13,458 nucleotides of DNA from T1Sed10-49 sp046498405 (lineage in GTDB: Bacteria; Actinomycetota; Nitriliruptoria; Euzebyales; Egibacteraceae). The stretch covers positions 1 to 13,458 of the forward strand of contig JAWOAS010000201.1 of NCBI GenBank assembly GCA_046498405.1, read 5' to 3'. Both the position numbers and the translations under genes were made by a program. The notes below the pieces were generated by a model. It saw only the letters and a program-made list of their open reading frames with translations. It did not search any database and was not told the origin of the DNA. This document shows positions 1 to 5,663 of the stretch, piece by piece (within the stretch, counting starts at the first letter, position 1; every line of letters begins with the position of its first letter).

Positions 1-240
1 TGGAAGCTCGACAACATCAGCGTCGAGTACGAGCACGACCGGGTCCACGCCGACGACTGCGACGACTGCGACAGCGACGCCAGCGGGCACCTCGACCGGG
101 TGCGCAGCCGCATCTTCATCGACGGCGACTTCGACGACGCCCAGCGCGATCGGCTCCGCCAGGTCGCGGTGCGCTGCCCGGTCCACAAGACCCTCGACCG
201 CGGGATCACTTTCGGCCACGAGGAGATCCACGTCGGCTGA
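1..240 (+). CDS. OsmC-family protein, C-terminal part (cut by window edge)
   Basis: The frame is open from base 1 to a TGA at 238-240 and gives 79 residues; the N-terminus lies outside the window. Two family marks are visible. The first is an Asp/Cys-rich stretch (DDCDDCDSD) followed by RIFIDGDFDDAQRDRL. The second is VRCPVHKTL, with the conserved second cysteine of OsmC/Ohr-type peroxidases. The first stretch matches the OsmC subgroup found alone or fused behind an alpha/beta hydrolase; which of the two applies cannot be seen here. OsmC/Ohr proteins reduce organic hydroperoxides with a redox-active cysteine pair in the cytoplasm; that role is inferred from the family. The gene marks the left flank of the accessory region. 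The 9-base repetition at 51-68 is simply the codons of the DDC motif. Confidence 0.85.
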   Translation, partial: WKLDNISVEYEHDRVHADDCDDCDSDASGHLDRVRSRIFIDGDFDDAQRDRLRQVAVRCPVHKTLDRGITFGHEEIHVG

Positions 241-265
241 AGCCGTGTCTGACCTGCAGTGACGC

Positions 266-847
266 TTACGGCTCCTGTTCTTGGCTCACAGGTGGCTCAC
301 AAACCGTCAGCGCGGCGTCGACTGCCTGCCTCGCGCGATCCTCGCTGTCCGGCATGACGTGCGAGTAGACGCGGAGGGTGAAGCCGGGGTCGTCGTGGCC
401 GAGGTACTCGGCCAGCGCGCGGATGCTGACGCCGCCGTGCAGCAGGACGCTCGCGTAGTGATGCCTCAGCTGGTGGAAGCCGAGGCCGCCGGTCTCGAGG
501 CCGGCTGCGGCCACCGCTGGCTTCCACACGCGCGCGTTCCATGACCCTCGATTCAGCGGCGTGCCGGCCGCGCTGGTGACGACCAGGCCGTCGCGCTCTG
601 TGGGATAGCGCGCCAGGTGGCCGGCGATCGCCTCGGCTACTGCCGCCGGCAGCGGTACGCTGCGCTGCTTGCCGCGCTTCGGAGGCGCCACGACCGTCCC
701 TTGACCCTTGGGGTGCTTGACCTGCTGACGCACCTCGAGGCGCTGCCGCAGGAAGTCCACGTCGCTGACGCGGAGGCCGAAGGCTTCGCCTTGCCGGAGG
801 CCGCACCCTGCCGCGAGCGTGACCGGCGGCGCGTAGCGGGGATGCAT
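266..847 (-). CDS. Tyrosine recombinase/integrase, 5'-truncated (catalytic domain only)
   Basis: 193 residues from ATG 847 to TAA 266-268. The full tyrosine-recombinase catalytic set is present: Arg18 (GLRQGE), Lys57 (PPKRGK), His125 and Arg128 (HQLRHHYAS), His151 (LGHDD) and Tyr161 (RVYSH). The tail PDSEDRARQAVDAAL is typical of actinobacterial phage/ICE integrases. Those are usually near 350-400 residues, with an arm-binding and a core-binding (SAM-like) domain before the catalytic domain. Here everything before the HPRYAP segment is missing: upstream of 847 the frame has no integrase-like sequence and meets a stop at 878-880. The DNA there belongs to a cupredoxin gene read the other way. 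The protein is therefore probably unable to bind its att site, although the active site is intact. I regard it as a remnant of an integrated element. No tRNA or att repeat is visible beside it. Confidence 0.85.
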   Translation of the reverse strand: MHPRYAPPVTLAAGCGLRQGEAFGLRVSDVDFLRQRLEVRQQVKHPKGQGTVVAPPKRGKQRSVPLPAAVAEAIAGHLARYPTERDGLVVTSAAGTPLNRGSWNARVWKPAVAAAGLETGGLGFHQLRHHYASVLLHGGVSIRALAEYLGHDDPGFTLRVYSHVMPDSEDRARQAVDAALTVCEPPVSQEQEP

Positions 848-1313
848 GGCTGCGTTGGTCGAGCTCGCCGAGGGGACCTACGAGGTCGACTGCCCGGTCG
901 AGGACGGCGATGGGGAGCACGGCGAGCTCGGGATGGCGATGTTCTTCCGCGTCGCAGAGGGTGCCGCCCCACTCGAGCCGCTGCCGGCCGGTGTCGGTCG
1001 CCGATCGGAGGATGGTTCGGAGAGCGCAGCCGAGGACGAGGCATCGGCGCCCGAGGAGACCACGGCGTCTGAGGTGGTCGAGATCCGTTCCTTCGCCTAC
1101 GAGCCGGTGGACATCGAGGTGCCGGTGGGCACGGAACCGGGCTGGGTCAACCGTGATCCTGCGCCGCACACCGCGACCGGTGACGGTCTCGACACCGGGC
1201 GGCTCGAGCAGGATGCCCGCGGCATCGTCACCTTCACCGAGGCCGGGACGTTCGAGTACGTGTGCACGACCCACCCTGCGATGCGAGGGCGGGTGACGGT
1301 CGTGGAGCCGTAG
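846..1313 (+). CDS. Cupredoxin-domain protein, N-terminally truncated (one whole and one partial copper site)
   Basis: 155 residues from ATG 846 to TAG 1311-1313. The C-terminal half (about 76-155) is a complete cupredoxin (plastocyanin/azurin-like) domain with type-1 copper ligands His108 (DPAPHT), Cys140, His143 and Met146 (YVCTTHPAM). Residues 1-36 are the end of a second cupredoxin domain, YEVDCPVEDGDGEHGELGM, with Cys16, His25 and Met30 in the right order; its first His ligand and the rest of the domain are absent. An acidic linker (about 54-75) joins the two. There is no signal peptide or lipobox, although such proteins act outside the membrane. An in-frame TAG at 834-836 prevents any longer product. 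The 5' end abuts the truncated integrase, so both were probably cut by one rearrangement. Likely a decayed gene for a two-domain extracytoplasmic copper electron carrier. Confidence 0.8.
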   Translation: MAALVELAEGTYEVDCPVEDGDGEHGELGMAMFFRVAEGAAPLEPLPAGVGRRSEDGSESAAEDEASAPEETTASEVVEIRSFAYEPVDIEVPVGTEPGWVNRDPAPHTATGDGLDTGRLEQDARGIVTFTEAGTFEYVCTTHPAMRGRVTVVEP

Positions 1314-1473
1314 TCATCCAATGGCCGCGGAAACGCGCGCCTGGAGCTGCCTGTGCGCGCTGTGCGGACGGATGTTGGGTGGCCGGTATCTCTTTCGCAG
1401 GCAGCGTCGTCCGTGGGGCAGTACGGACCGGCCGGGAGATGCCTGGCTGAGTGACGAGCGCAGGAGATGAGCG

Positions 1474-1686
1474 ATGGAACGCAACGAAGCAGGCCTCGAC
1501 CGGGCACTCCGTGGCGCCGCCGCAGTGGTTGCAGCGGTCGCCGCGTTCGCTGTCGGACCGACCAGTGCGGCCGGGATCGCCTTGATCGTGGTGACGGTGG
1601 TGTTGGCGGGGACCGCCGCGACCGGGTTCTGCCCGCTCTACCGTTTGTTGGGGATCAGCACATGCCGGGTGCCGGGAAGCAAGTAG
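1474..1686 (+). CDS. YgaP-like transmembrane protein (DUF2892 type)
   Basis: 70 residues. The start ATG is preceded by AGGAG at 1462-1466 with 7-base spacing. Two hydrophobic helices (about 12-28 and 31-50) are followed by the motif FCPLYRLLGISTC with Cys53 and Cys64. This matches the membrane domain of YgaP and related small proteins (DUF2892). In YgaP that domain follows a rhodanese domain; here only the membrane part is present, as is common for stand-alone members. Such proteins often sit beside sulfurtransferases, persulfide or cyanide-related genes, and their biochemical role is unsettled. The sigma-factor gene starts 10 bases after this stop, and its ribosome-binding site overlaps the stop codon, so the two are almost certainly co-transcribed. 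Confidence 0.85.
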   Translation: MERNEAGLDRALRGAAAVVAAVAAFAVGPTSAAGIALIVVTVVLAGTAATGFCPLYRLLGISTCRVPGSK

Positions 1687-1696
1687 GTGAGACGTC

Positions 1697-2500
1697 GTGG
1701 AACAGGTCGATGCTGCGGTGGCTTCGCCGGAGAACGCGGACCGGGTCGGCGCGGCGATCGTCGACGACCTTGACGGGCTGTACCGGTTCGCGCTGCTGCT
1801 GACCGGCGACGGCCACGCGGCGCAGGACGTGGTCCAGGAGACCGCCGTGCGCGCGCTGGCCGCTGCGGGTGGCTTCCGGGGTGAGGCATCCGCCCGGACG
1901 TGGCTGCACCGGATCGCGCACAACGTTGTGATCGATGCCGCGCGCCGTTCCAGGCGCACGGTCCCCACCGCGGAGGTCGAAGCGTTATGGCGTGACGATG
2001 ACTACACCGTCGACACCGCCGAGGTGGTCGCACGGGCTGCCGACCGCGCGGAGCTGGAGGACGCGCTGATCCGGCTCCCGGAGACCCAGCGCACGGCGGT
2101 GGTGCTCCACGATGTGGACGGGTGGACGGTCGCCCAGATCGCCACGGCCGCCGAGATCTCCCTGCCGGCCGCGAAGCAGCGGCTACGGCGAGGGAGGATG
2201 GCGCTGGTGACGGCACTGGCCGCGGGCCCCGAGCGGCGCCGCCAGACACAGGGGACGCCCATGCGGTGCTGGGATGCCCGCCAACTCGTATCCGACTACC
2301 TCGATGGCGAACTCCCCGACGTCGAGGTCGGCCAGGTCGAAGCACACCTCGAACGCTGCCCCACGTGCCCGCCGATGTACGCCGCCCTGGTCGGCGTGCA
2401 CGACGAGCTGGGCCGGCTCCGCGATACGGACACGGTGGTCCCCGATGCCCTCGCCCGCCGCATCACCACCATGATCGGGCACCGCGACACTCCGGGATAG
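1697..2500 (+). CDS. ECF sigma factor with fused C-terminal ZAS (zf-HC2) anti-sigma domain
   Basis: 267 residues, GTG start at 1697, with AGGTGAG (1685-1691) five bases before it. Region sigma-2 spans about residues 24-90 (LDGLYRFALLLTGD, QDVVQET, TWLHRIAHNVVIDAARR). Region sigma-4 spans about 128-178 (LIRLPETQRTAVVLHDVDGWTVAQIA, then LPAAKQRLRRGR). From residue 189 there is a zinc-binding anti-sigma (ZAS) module: Cys191, then YLDGELPD, then His217-x3-Cys221-x2-Cys224. ZAS modules normally belong to a separate anti-sigma protein that lets go of its sigma factor when the zinc-thiol cluster is oxidised or loses metal. Here sigma and ZAS are one frame with no stop between. ATG 2261 (Met189), with AGGGG just before it, could also start a free 79-residue ZAS protein. 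Co-transcribed with the YgaP-like gene. I infer thiol, oxidant or metal sensing. Confidence 0.88.
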   Translation: MEQVDAAVASPENADRVGAAIVDDLDGLYRFALLLTGDGHAAQDVVQETAVRALAAAGGFRGEASARTWLHRIAHNVVIDAARRSRRTVPTAEVEALWRDDDYTVDTAEVVARAADRAELEDALIRLPETQRTAVVLHDVDGWTVAQIATAAEISLPAAKQRLRRGRMALVTALAAGPERRRQTQGTPMRCWDARQLVSDYLDGELPDVEVGQVEAHLERCPTCPPMYAALVGVHDELGRLRDTDTVVPDALARRITTMIGHRDTPG

Positions 2501-2507
2501 CGCCCGG
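2500..2507 (+). repeat. 8-bp target-site duplication, left copy
   Basis: GCGCCCGG directly before the left inverted repeat; its first base is the last base of the sigma-factor stop codon. An identical copy is at 4482-4489. The chance of this exact match at the symmetrical position is low even in GC-rich DNA. Confidence 0.72.
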
Positions 2508-2544
2508 CCCCCCCTCCGATTTAGGTGTGATGGAGTAGGCGTTC
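2508..2544 (+). repeat. Left terminal inverted repeat of the insertion element
   Basis: This end contains TCCGATTTAGGTGTGAT at 2515-2531. Read on the opposite strand, the other end has TCCGATTTGGGTGTGAT at 4474-4458, starting the same 7 bases in from the boundary. A second matching block (AGG, one mismatch, GTTC) follows five unmatched bases further in. In all, 27 of 37 positions match. Confidence 0.8.
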
Positions 2545-2637
2545 GTGGGCGGGAAGGCGGAGGGTTGCCCGGCCGTACAGTTCGGGCACCCTTCGGGGCA
2601 GCGGGTACGGAGCCCCCCTGGCCCGAGGAGGTCTGCG

Positions 2638-3099
2638 ATGAGCAGGAGGGTGTGGTGGCAGGTCGCGCGAATCCCGGTGCTGCTGTTGCTGCTCGCAGGG
2701 ATCGGGCAGTTCCAAATGGACCTCGCCCACGCGTGGCAGCGGTTGTTGGAGTTCGGGCAGGCCGCGGTGCCGTGGCTGGCGACGGTGCTGCTGGGCGCGG
2801 CGTTCGTGTTGGTCGCGTTGGTCGGTCGCGCTGCGGGGGTGGGGCGGGTGCTCGCCGGGGTCGAGGTGGTCCTGGCCGGGGTGCTGGCGCTCGTGCCTCC
2901 GCCGCAGTGGATGCTCTGGTTCGAGGTCAACTGGTTCACCGAGTGGGTCGGCGCGTCCATCGGGAACGCGTTTGTGCAGGGCTTGGCGGTGGCGTGGCTG
3001 GTCATCGCGGCGCGCGCGCTCGTGGCCGGCGGTGAAGCGTCCGCGGGCGGGCCGCGCGACCGCAGCAGCGTGGCCCACAGGCAGAGCGCGGCACGCTGA
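2638..3099 (+). CDS. Hypothetical four-helix membrane protein, apparent passenger of the insertion element
   Basis: 153 residues from ATG 2638, chosen because GAGGAGG (2625-2631) lies six bases before it. A longer start at 2545 would add a proline- and arginine-rich leader that looks non-coding. Four hydrophobic segments are visible at about residues 12-26, 44-62, 70-87 and 107-130. A conserved-looking loop rich in aromatic residues (WMLWFEVNWFTEWVG, about 91-105) precedes the last helix, and the tail is polar. I do not recognise the family. It lies wholly between the two terminal repeats of the insertion element and faces the transposase gene. It is therefore either a true passenger or a host gene trapped when the element formed. 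It has no sign of decay: strong ribosome-binding site, good hydrophobic pattern, normal stop. Confidence 0.65.
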   Translation: MSRRVWWQVARIPVLLLLLAGIGQFQMDLAHAWQRLLEFGQAAVPWLATVLLGAAFVLVALVGRAAGVGRVLAGVEVVLAGVLALVPPPQWMLWFEVNWFTEWVGASIGNAFVQGLAVAWLVIAARALVAGGEASAGGPRDRSSVAHRQSAAR

Positions 3100-3181
3100 C
3101 AAGCTCACGCTCGCCCTGGCGCCAGCTGAACCCTCGCCGCCACAGGCTCGCGGAAGTGGGGCGCCGGTAGGGGTGCGGTGG

Positions 3182-4426
3182 TCAGCGCCGCAGTGACGAA
3201 GTGCGAACGTAGCGCTGCTGCTGGGCGTCGTAGCGCATCGGGTCGGTGATGTGGCGGTAGCGGCGCGGCACGGCGCCGTTGCGGGCGGTGAGGTGGCGTC
3301 GTAGTTCGCTGGCGTAGGCGCGTGGGTCGTCGCAGCGGTTGATGCGCAGGCGTACGAGTTCAAGCAGCAGGTTCATCCGGTGGAGGTTGCGGAAGGTCCA
3401 GGCGCGGCGTTCGAGCACTTCGCGCGTGGTGGCGATGGCGGCCTCGATGGCGCCGGTGGAGTAGTGCTCGGGTAGTTGGTCGCGCCGGGCGGTTTGGGCT
3501 TGCAGGCGCTTGTCCCAGTGGCGCACCCATCGCTGGGTACTGGGAAGCGCGGGGTCGCCGAGGACCAGGTCCCGGAAGGCGTTCCAGCCGGCGTTGCTGC
3601 GCAGCGCGTCGCCGAGCAGGTCGTTCAGCGTGGAGCTGTAGCGCGCAGCGCCGTCGCGGCGCAGCGCTTGGAGCCCTTTGGCCCACAGGTGGTGTTCGGA
3701 CAGGTGCCCCGGCACCTGGTTGTTCCAGTGTCGCTGGACTGCTCCGACGATGGCGTAGTCCCGGTCGGACACCACCGACTGGGGCGTGCCAGGCAGCTCC
3801 GCGAGGAAGCGTTGCCAGGCGGCACCGTCGTCCCGAGGGCTGGCGGCCAGCCGCCACAGCCGCGGCTCGCCCTCAGACGGGTAGCCCCAGGCGGCGAGCA
3901 CTGCGAACAACTGCTGGCTGGTGCCGGTTCGCGGGTTGGTCCACTGGAACTCGGTGGCGTCCAACACGAGGGTCTGGTCGGGCCAGGCGGTCTCGGTGTG
4001 CGGCGCGGCGACGACGGGCACGAAGTCCGCGACCCACTCGGCGACGGTCTGGCCGTTCGTCGGCTGCCGGGCGGGCTTCTCGCGCCCGCGGTTTGCTGCC
4101 TGGCGTGCTCGCCGAGCCGCGTCCGTGTAGCTCATCCCCCGCCCCAGCGCCACCAGCGCCTCGCTGACCTCGCGGACGAGGTACTCGAACCGCCATGGTG
4201 AGGCCGGCCCCTGATGGGCTGCGATGTCGTTGTCGCACTCTTCGCAGTGGTTCTCGGTCGCACGCGTGCGCGTCGACGGCCCCAAGAAGCGGTGGAACGA
4301 CCCATCCGGAGCCACGCACCGGAACCGCTGACGCTCCCTGCCGCCGCGACGCTGAACCCCGTCGCGGACCACCCGCCACCCGTCCTCACCGTGCCCCCGC
4401 CGCGGGCACTTCGGCATTCTCGCCAT
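3182..4426 (-). CDS. DDE transposase, IS256-like, with N-terminal zinc ribbon
   Basis: 414 residues from ATG 4426; a TTG further upstream (4468) would place the start inside the terminal repeat, so I prefer 4426. The N-terminal part carries a Cys/His-rich region (Cys7, Cys37, Cys61, Cys64; HCEEC) suited to a zinc ribbon that binds DNA. Residues about 75-135 are helical and match the conserved segment before the catalytic domain in a group of actinobacterial transposases. Probable catalytic acids are Asp156 (LVLDATEF), Asp221 (VVSDRDYA) and Glu328 (STGAIEAAI, followed by RAWTFRNLHRMNLLLELVRL). The GAIE...R..F.N..R.N.LL pattern is typical of the mutator/IS256-like fold. No frameshift or stop is seen, so it looks active. 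It may belong to the IS1249 group, but I am unsure of the subgroup. Confidence 0.85.
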   Translation of the reverse strand: MARMPKCPRRGHGEDGWRVVRDGVQRRGGRERQRFRCVAPDGSFHRFLGPSTRTRATENHCEECDNDIAAHQGPASPWRFEYLVREVSEALVALGRGMSYTDAARRARQAANRGREKPARQPTNGQTVAEWVADFVPVVAAPHTETAWPDQTLVLDATEFQWTNPRTGTSQQLFAVLAAWGYPSEGEPRLWRLAASPRDDGAAWQRFLAELPGTPQSVVSDRDYAIVGAVQRHWNNQVPGHLSEHHLWAKGLQALRRDGAARYSSTLNDLLGDALRSNAGWNAFRDLVLGDPALPSTQRWVRHWDKRLQAQTARRDQLPEHYSTGAIEAAIATTREVLERRAWTFRNLHRMNLLLELVRLRINRCDDPRAYASELRRHLTARNGAVPRRYRHITDPMRYDAQQQRYVRTSSLRR

Positions 4427-4444
4427 AGCCGCAACTCTACCGGG

Positions 4445-4481
4445 GAACACCTCGCTTATCACACCCAAATCGGAAGGGCAG
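4445..4481 (-). repeat. Right terminal inverted repeat of the insertion element
   Basis: Mirror partner of 2508-2544. It lies 18 bases upstream of the transposase ATG (4426) and so probably overlaps the transposase promoter region, as is usual in insertion sequences. Confidence 0.8.
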
Positions 4482-4489
4482 GCGCCCGG
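4482..4489 (+). repeat. 8-bp target-site duplication, right copy
   Basis: GCGCCCGG directly after the right inverted repeat, identical to 2500-2507 and in the same orientation. The joined pre-insertion sequence would be the sigma-factor end, one copy of these 8 bases, then TGACTCGGTCAG. Confidence 0.72.
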
Positions 4490-4545
4490 TGACTCGGTCA
4501 GTATCTGCGTCGCGTTGTCCAGCGAGACCCCATGGGCCTCGAAGC

Positions 4546-4680
4546 TTCGGCGAACGTGGCGTGGTCGGTGACCTGGCGGTCATCGACGACCTGCATCGCA
4601 GTGCCGACGTCGTCGCGGACGAGCCGACCCGCATCGCGGCCATCGATGCGCGTCGGTTCGTGATCATGATGGGGCAGGGG
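4546..4680 (+). pseudogene. Fragment resembling a cyclic-nucleotide-binding (Crp/Fnr-type) domain
   Basis: A frame open at 4489-4701 contains, from 4546, FGERGVVGDLAVIDD, then RSADVVADEPTRIAAIDARRF. This follows the end of the cNMP-binding beta-roll: FGE, then a hydrophobic strand, then RSA.V.A.EPT, then ..D..RF. The Gly-Glu and Arg-Ser-Ala positions correspond to the phosphate-binding cassette. Nothing before the FGE is recognisable and the frame ends 21 codons after the RRF, so no effector domain is present. Only about 45 residues of a roughly 110-residue domain remain. The fragment lies just outside the right end of the insertion element. Its loss of flanks is probably older than the insertion, since the sigma-factor end is on the other side. 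The match is by eye, so I give moderate confidence. Confidence 0.45.
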
Positions 4681-4701
4681 CGGGCTTCGCCCTCACGGTG
4701 A

Positions 4702-4917
4702 CCCATATCCAGTCTTGGAGCTTGCACGTCGAGGCCGGCCTTCCGCGTGTGCCACGAGTGCAGGAGGTAGGACGATGTAAGAGTTGGTCTGGTGCTTTCT
4801 GTGCGCAACTGTCTGAGTGATGGAGGTGGGCCCTCCGTAGCCGCCCTGCAGGGGGAGGCTGCACACCGCCAAGAGGTCAGCAGCGTCCTAGGGGGCGACC
4901 CCGGCGCGCGGCACCCC
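4702..4917. other. Gene-free stretch between accessory region and minus-strand cluster
   Basis: 216 bases with no coding frame I can support on either strand. Only a small stem (GGGG at 4892-4895, CCCC at 4899-4902) lies just after the stop of the thioredoxin-like gene. It is too short and lacks a T run, so I do not call it a terminator. Base composition is less GC-rich than in the cluster to the right. The change between accessory and ancestral DNA probably falls here, near 4890-4917. Confidence 0.4.
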
Positions 4918-5658
4918 TCAGCGCTGGCGCCGCCGCCGTCGGGCGATGAGGAGCAGGAGGGCCAGCAGGCCCGCGCCCCCGGCGGCCCCCGCCAGCGCGA
5001 GCGTGGCCTTCCCGCCGGCGTCGGCGTCGCCTCGCGTGGGCTCATCACCGAGGTCGACGCCGGGCTCGCCGTCGTCGGGGTCGAGGGGCACGAAGCCTTC
5101 GTCCTCGCCGGTGGGCTGCGCCTGGCCGGCGGTGGCCTCGACCCAGGCGGCGACGCCCTCGTCGAAGCCGACGCGGACCTGCCCGGCGACGAGGAAGGTC
5201 GGCACCGTGCGCGGCTCCCGGTCCAGGGCGGCCATCGTCGCGGCGAAGGCGGCCTGCCCGGCCTCGTCGTCCCAGACCTCGACGCGGGCGACCTCGAGGT
5301 CGGGGTTGGCCGCGGCGAAGCGTTCGAGCCAGTCGTGGGCCGCCGCCGAGTAGGGGCAGCCGTCGCCCCAGAAGAGCGTGACGTCGGCCTCGACGACCTC
5401 GCCGCCGGCGCTGGTGCCCTCGTCGTCGCCCGCGCCGGTCCCGTCGTGGTCGCTGCCGCCGGTCCCGTCGTGGTCGCTGCCGGGGGCTCCTCCCTCCTCG
5501 GCCTGGCCGAGGCGGGCCGTGGGCTCCTCGCCGGCCCCGGCCGCGGGGTCCTCGAGCGCCCCGACGAGCAGCACCGCGAGCGCGAGCAGCGTCGCCGCGG
5601 CAGCCCTCGACGGCCCGACGCTGCGGGTCGTGGCCCGGGCCCGCGCGCCGCCGGCCAC
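4918..5658 (-). CDS. Membrane-anchored monothiol thioredoxin/glutaredoxin-like protein
   Basis: 246 residues from GTG 5658, five bases after the upstream stop, which suggests translational coupling; no clear ribosome-binding site is visible. A basic N-terminus and hydrophobic stretch (about 19-35) form a signal peptide or anchor. A low-complexity acidic linker (about 36-90) includes GSDHDGTG twice in tandem. Residues about 91-185 are a thioredoxin fold: VTLFWGDGCPYSAAAHDWLERFA with Cys101-Pro-Tyr-Ser104, then TVPTFLV with the expected cis-proline. A second linker leads to a C-terminal helix (about 218-239) and a RRRRR tail, so the domain sits outside and is held by the membrane. The active-site motif has a single cysteine, so it is not a classic dithiol oxidoreductase; it may act through mixed disulfides or glutathione-like thiols. 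Last gene of the cluster. Confidence 0.82.
   Translation of the reverse strand: MAGGARARATTRSVGPSRAAAATLLALAVLLVGALEDPAAGAGEEPTARLGQAEEGGAPGSDHDGTGGSDHDGTGAGDDEGTSAGGEVVEADVTLFWGDGCPYSAAAHDWLERFAAANPDLEVARVEVWDDEAGQAAFAATMAALDREPRTVPTFLVAGQVRVGFDEGVAAWVEATAGQAQPTGEDEGFVPLDPDDGEPGVDLGDEPTRGDADAGGKATLALAGAAGGAGLLALLLLIARRRRRQR
5435..5482. repeat. Two exact 24-bp tandem copies inside the thioredoxin-like gene
   Basis: Bases 5435-5458 and 5459-5482 are identical. They encode two back-to-back copies of an 8-residue Gly/Ser/Asp/His unit (GSDHDGTG) in the linker between the signal segment and the thioredoxin domain. A slippage-prone site where copy number may vary between strains. Confidence 0.85.
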
Positions 5659-5663
5659 CGCGC

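Larger units (their letters stand above)
2508..4481. mobile_element. IS256-like insertion element carrying a passenger membrane-protein gene
   Basis: A 1974-bp element delimited by an inverted repeat (2508-2544 against 4445-4481, 27 of 37 positions matching, including TCCGATTT, one mismatch, then GGTGTGAT). It is flanked on both sides by the same 8 bases, GCGCCCGG (2500-2507 and 4482-4489), exactly abutting both ends. An 8-bp target duplication fits the IS256 family. Inside are a DDE transposase on the minus strand (3182-4426) and a four-helix membrane protein on the plus strand (2638-3099), convergent, with 82 bases between them. The insertion lies directly behind the sigma-factor gene; the last base of its TAG is the first base of the duplication. 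The extra gene makes this longer than a plain IS of about 1.3-1.5 kb. The boundaries are read directly; the family name is an inference from the transposase and duplication length. Confidence 0.8.

Noticed and set aside
51..75. Nine-base tandem repeat in the OsmC gene
   Set aside because: It only encodes the family's Asp-Asp-Cys motif.
241..300. Possible tRNA-like attachment site beside the integrase
   Set aside because: No cloverleaf can be drawn and no matching direct repeat was seen near 4700-4917.
297..1274. Alternative 325-residue minus-strand frame over the integrase and cupredoxin genes
   Set aside because: Arg-rich and without motifs, while two other frames of the same DNA carry intact catalytic and copper-ligand motifs.
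4426..4468. Upstream TTG start for the transposase
   Set aside because: It would begin within the terminal inverted repeat and adds residues without family support; ATG 4426 is the simpler start.
4690..4790. Minus-strand peptide with LLHSWHTRKAGLDV followed by MGHR, faintly like a tyrosine-recombinase box II
   Set aside because: The catalytic Arg of the HxxR pair is not in register and nothing before or after it resembles an integrase. Too weak to call a remnant.
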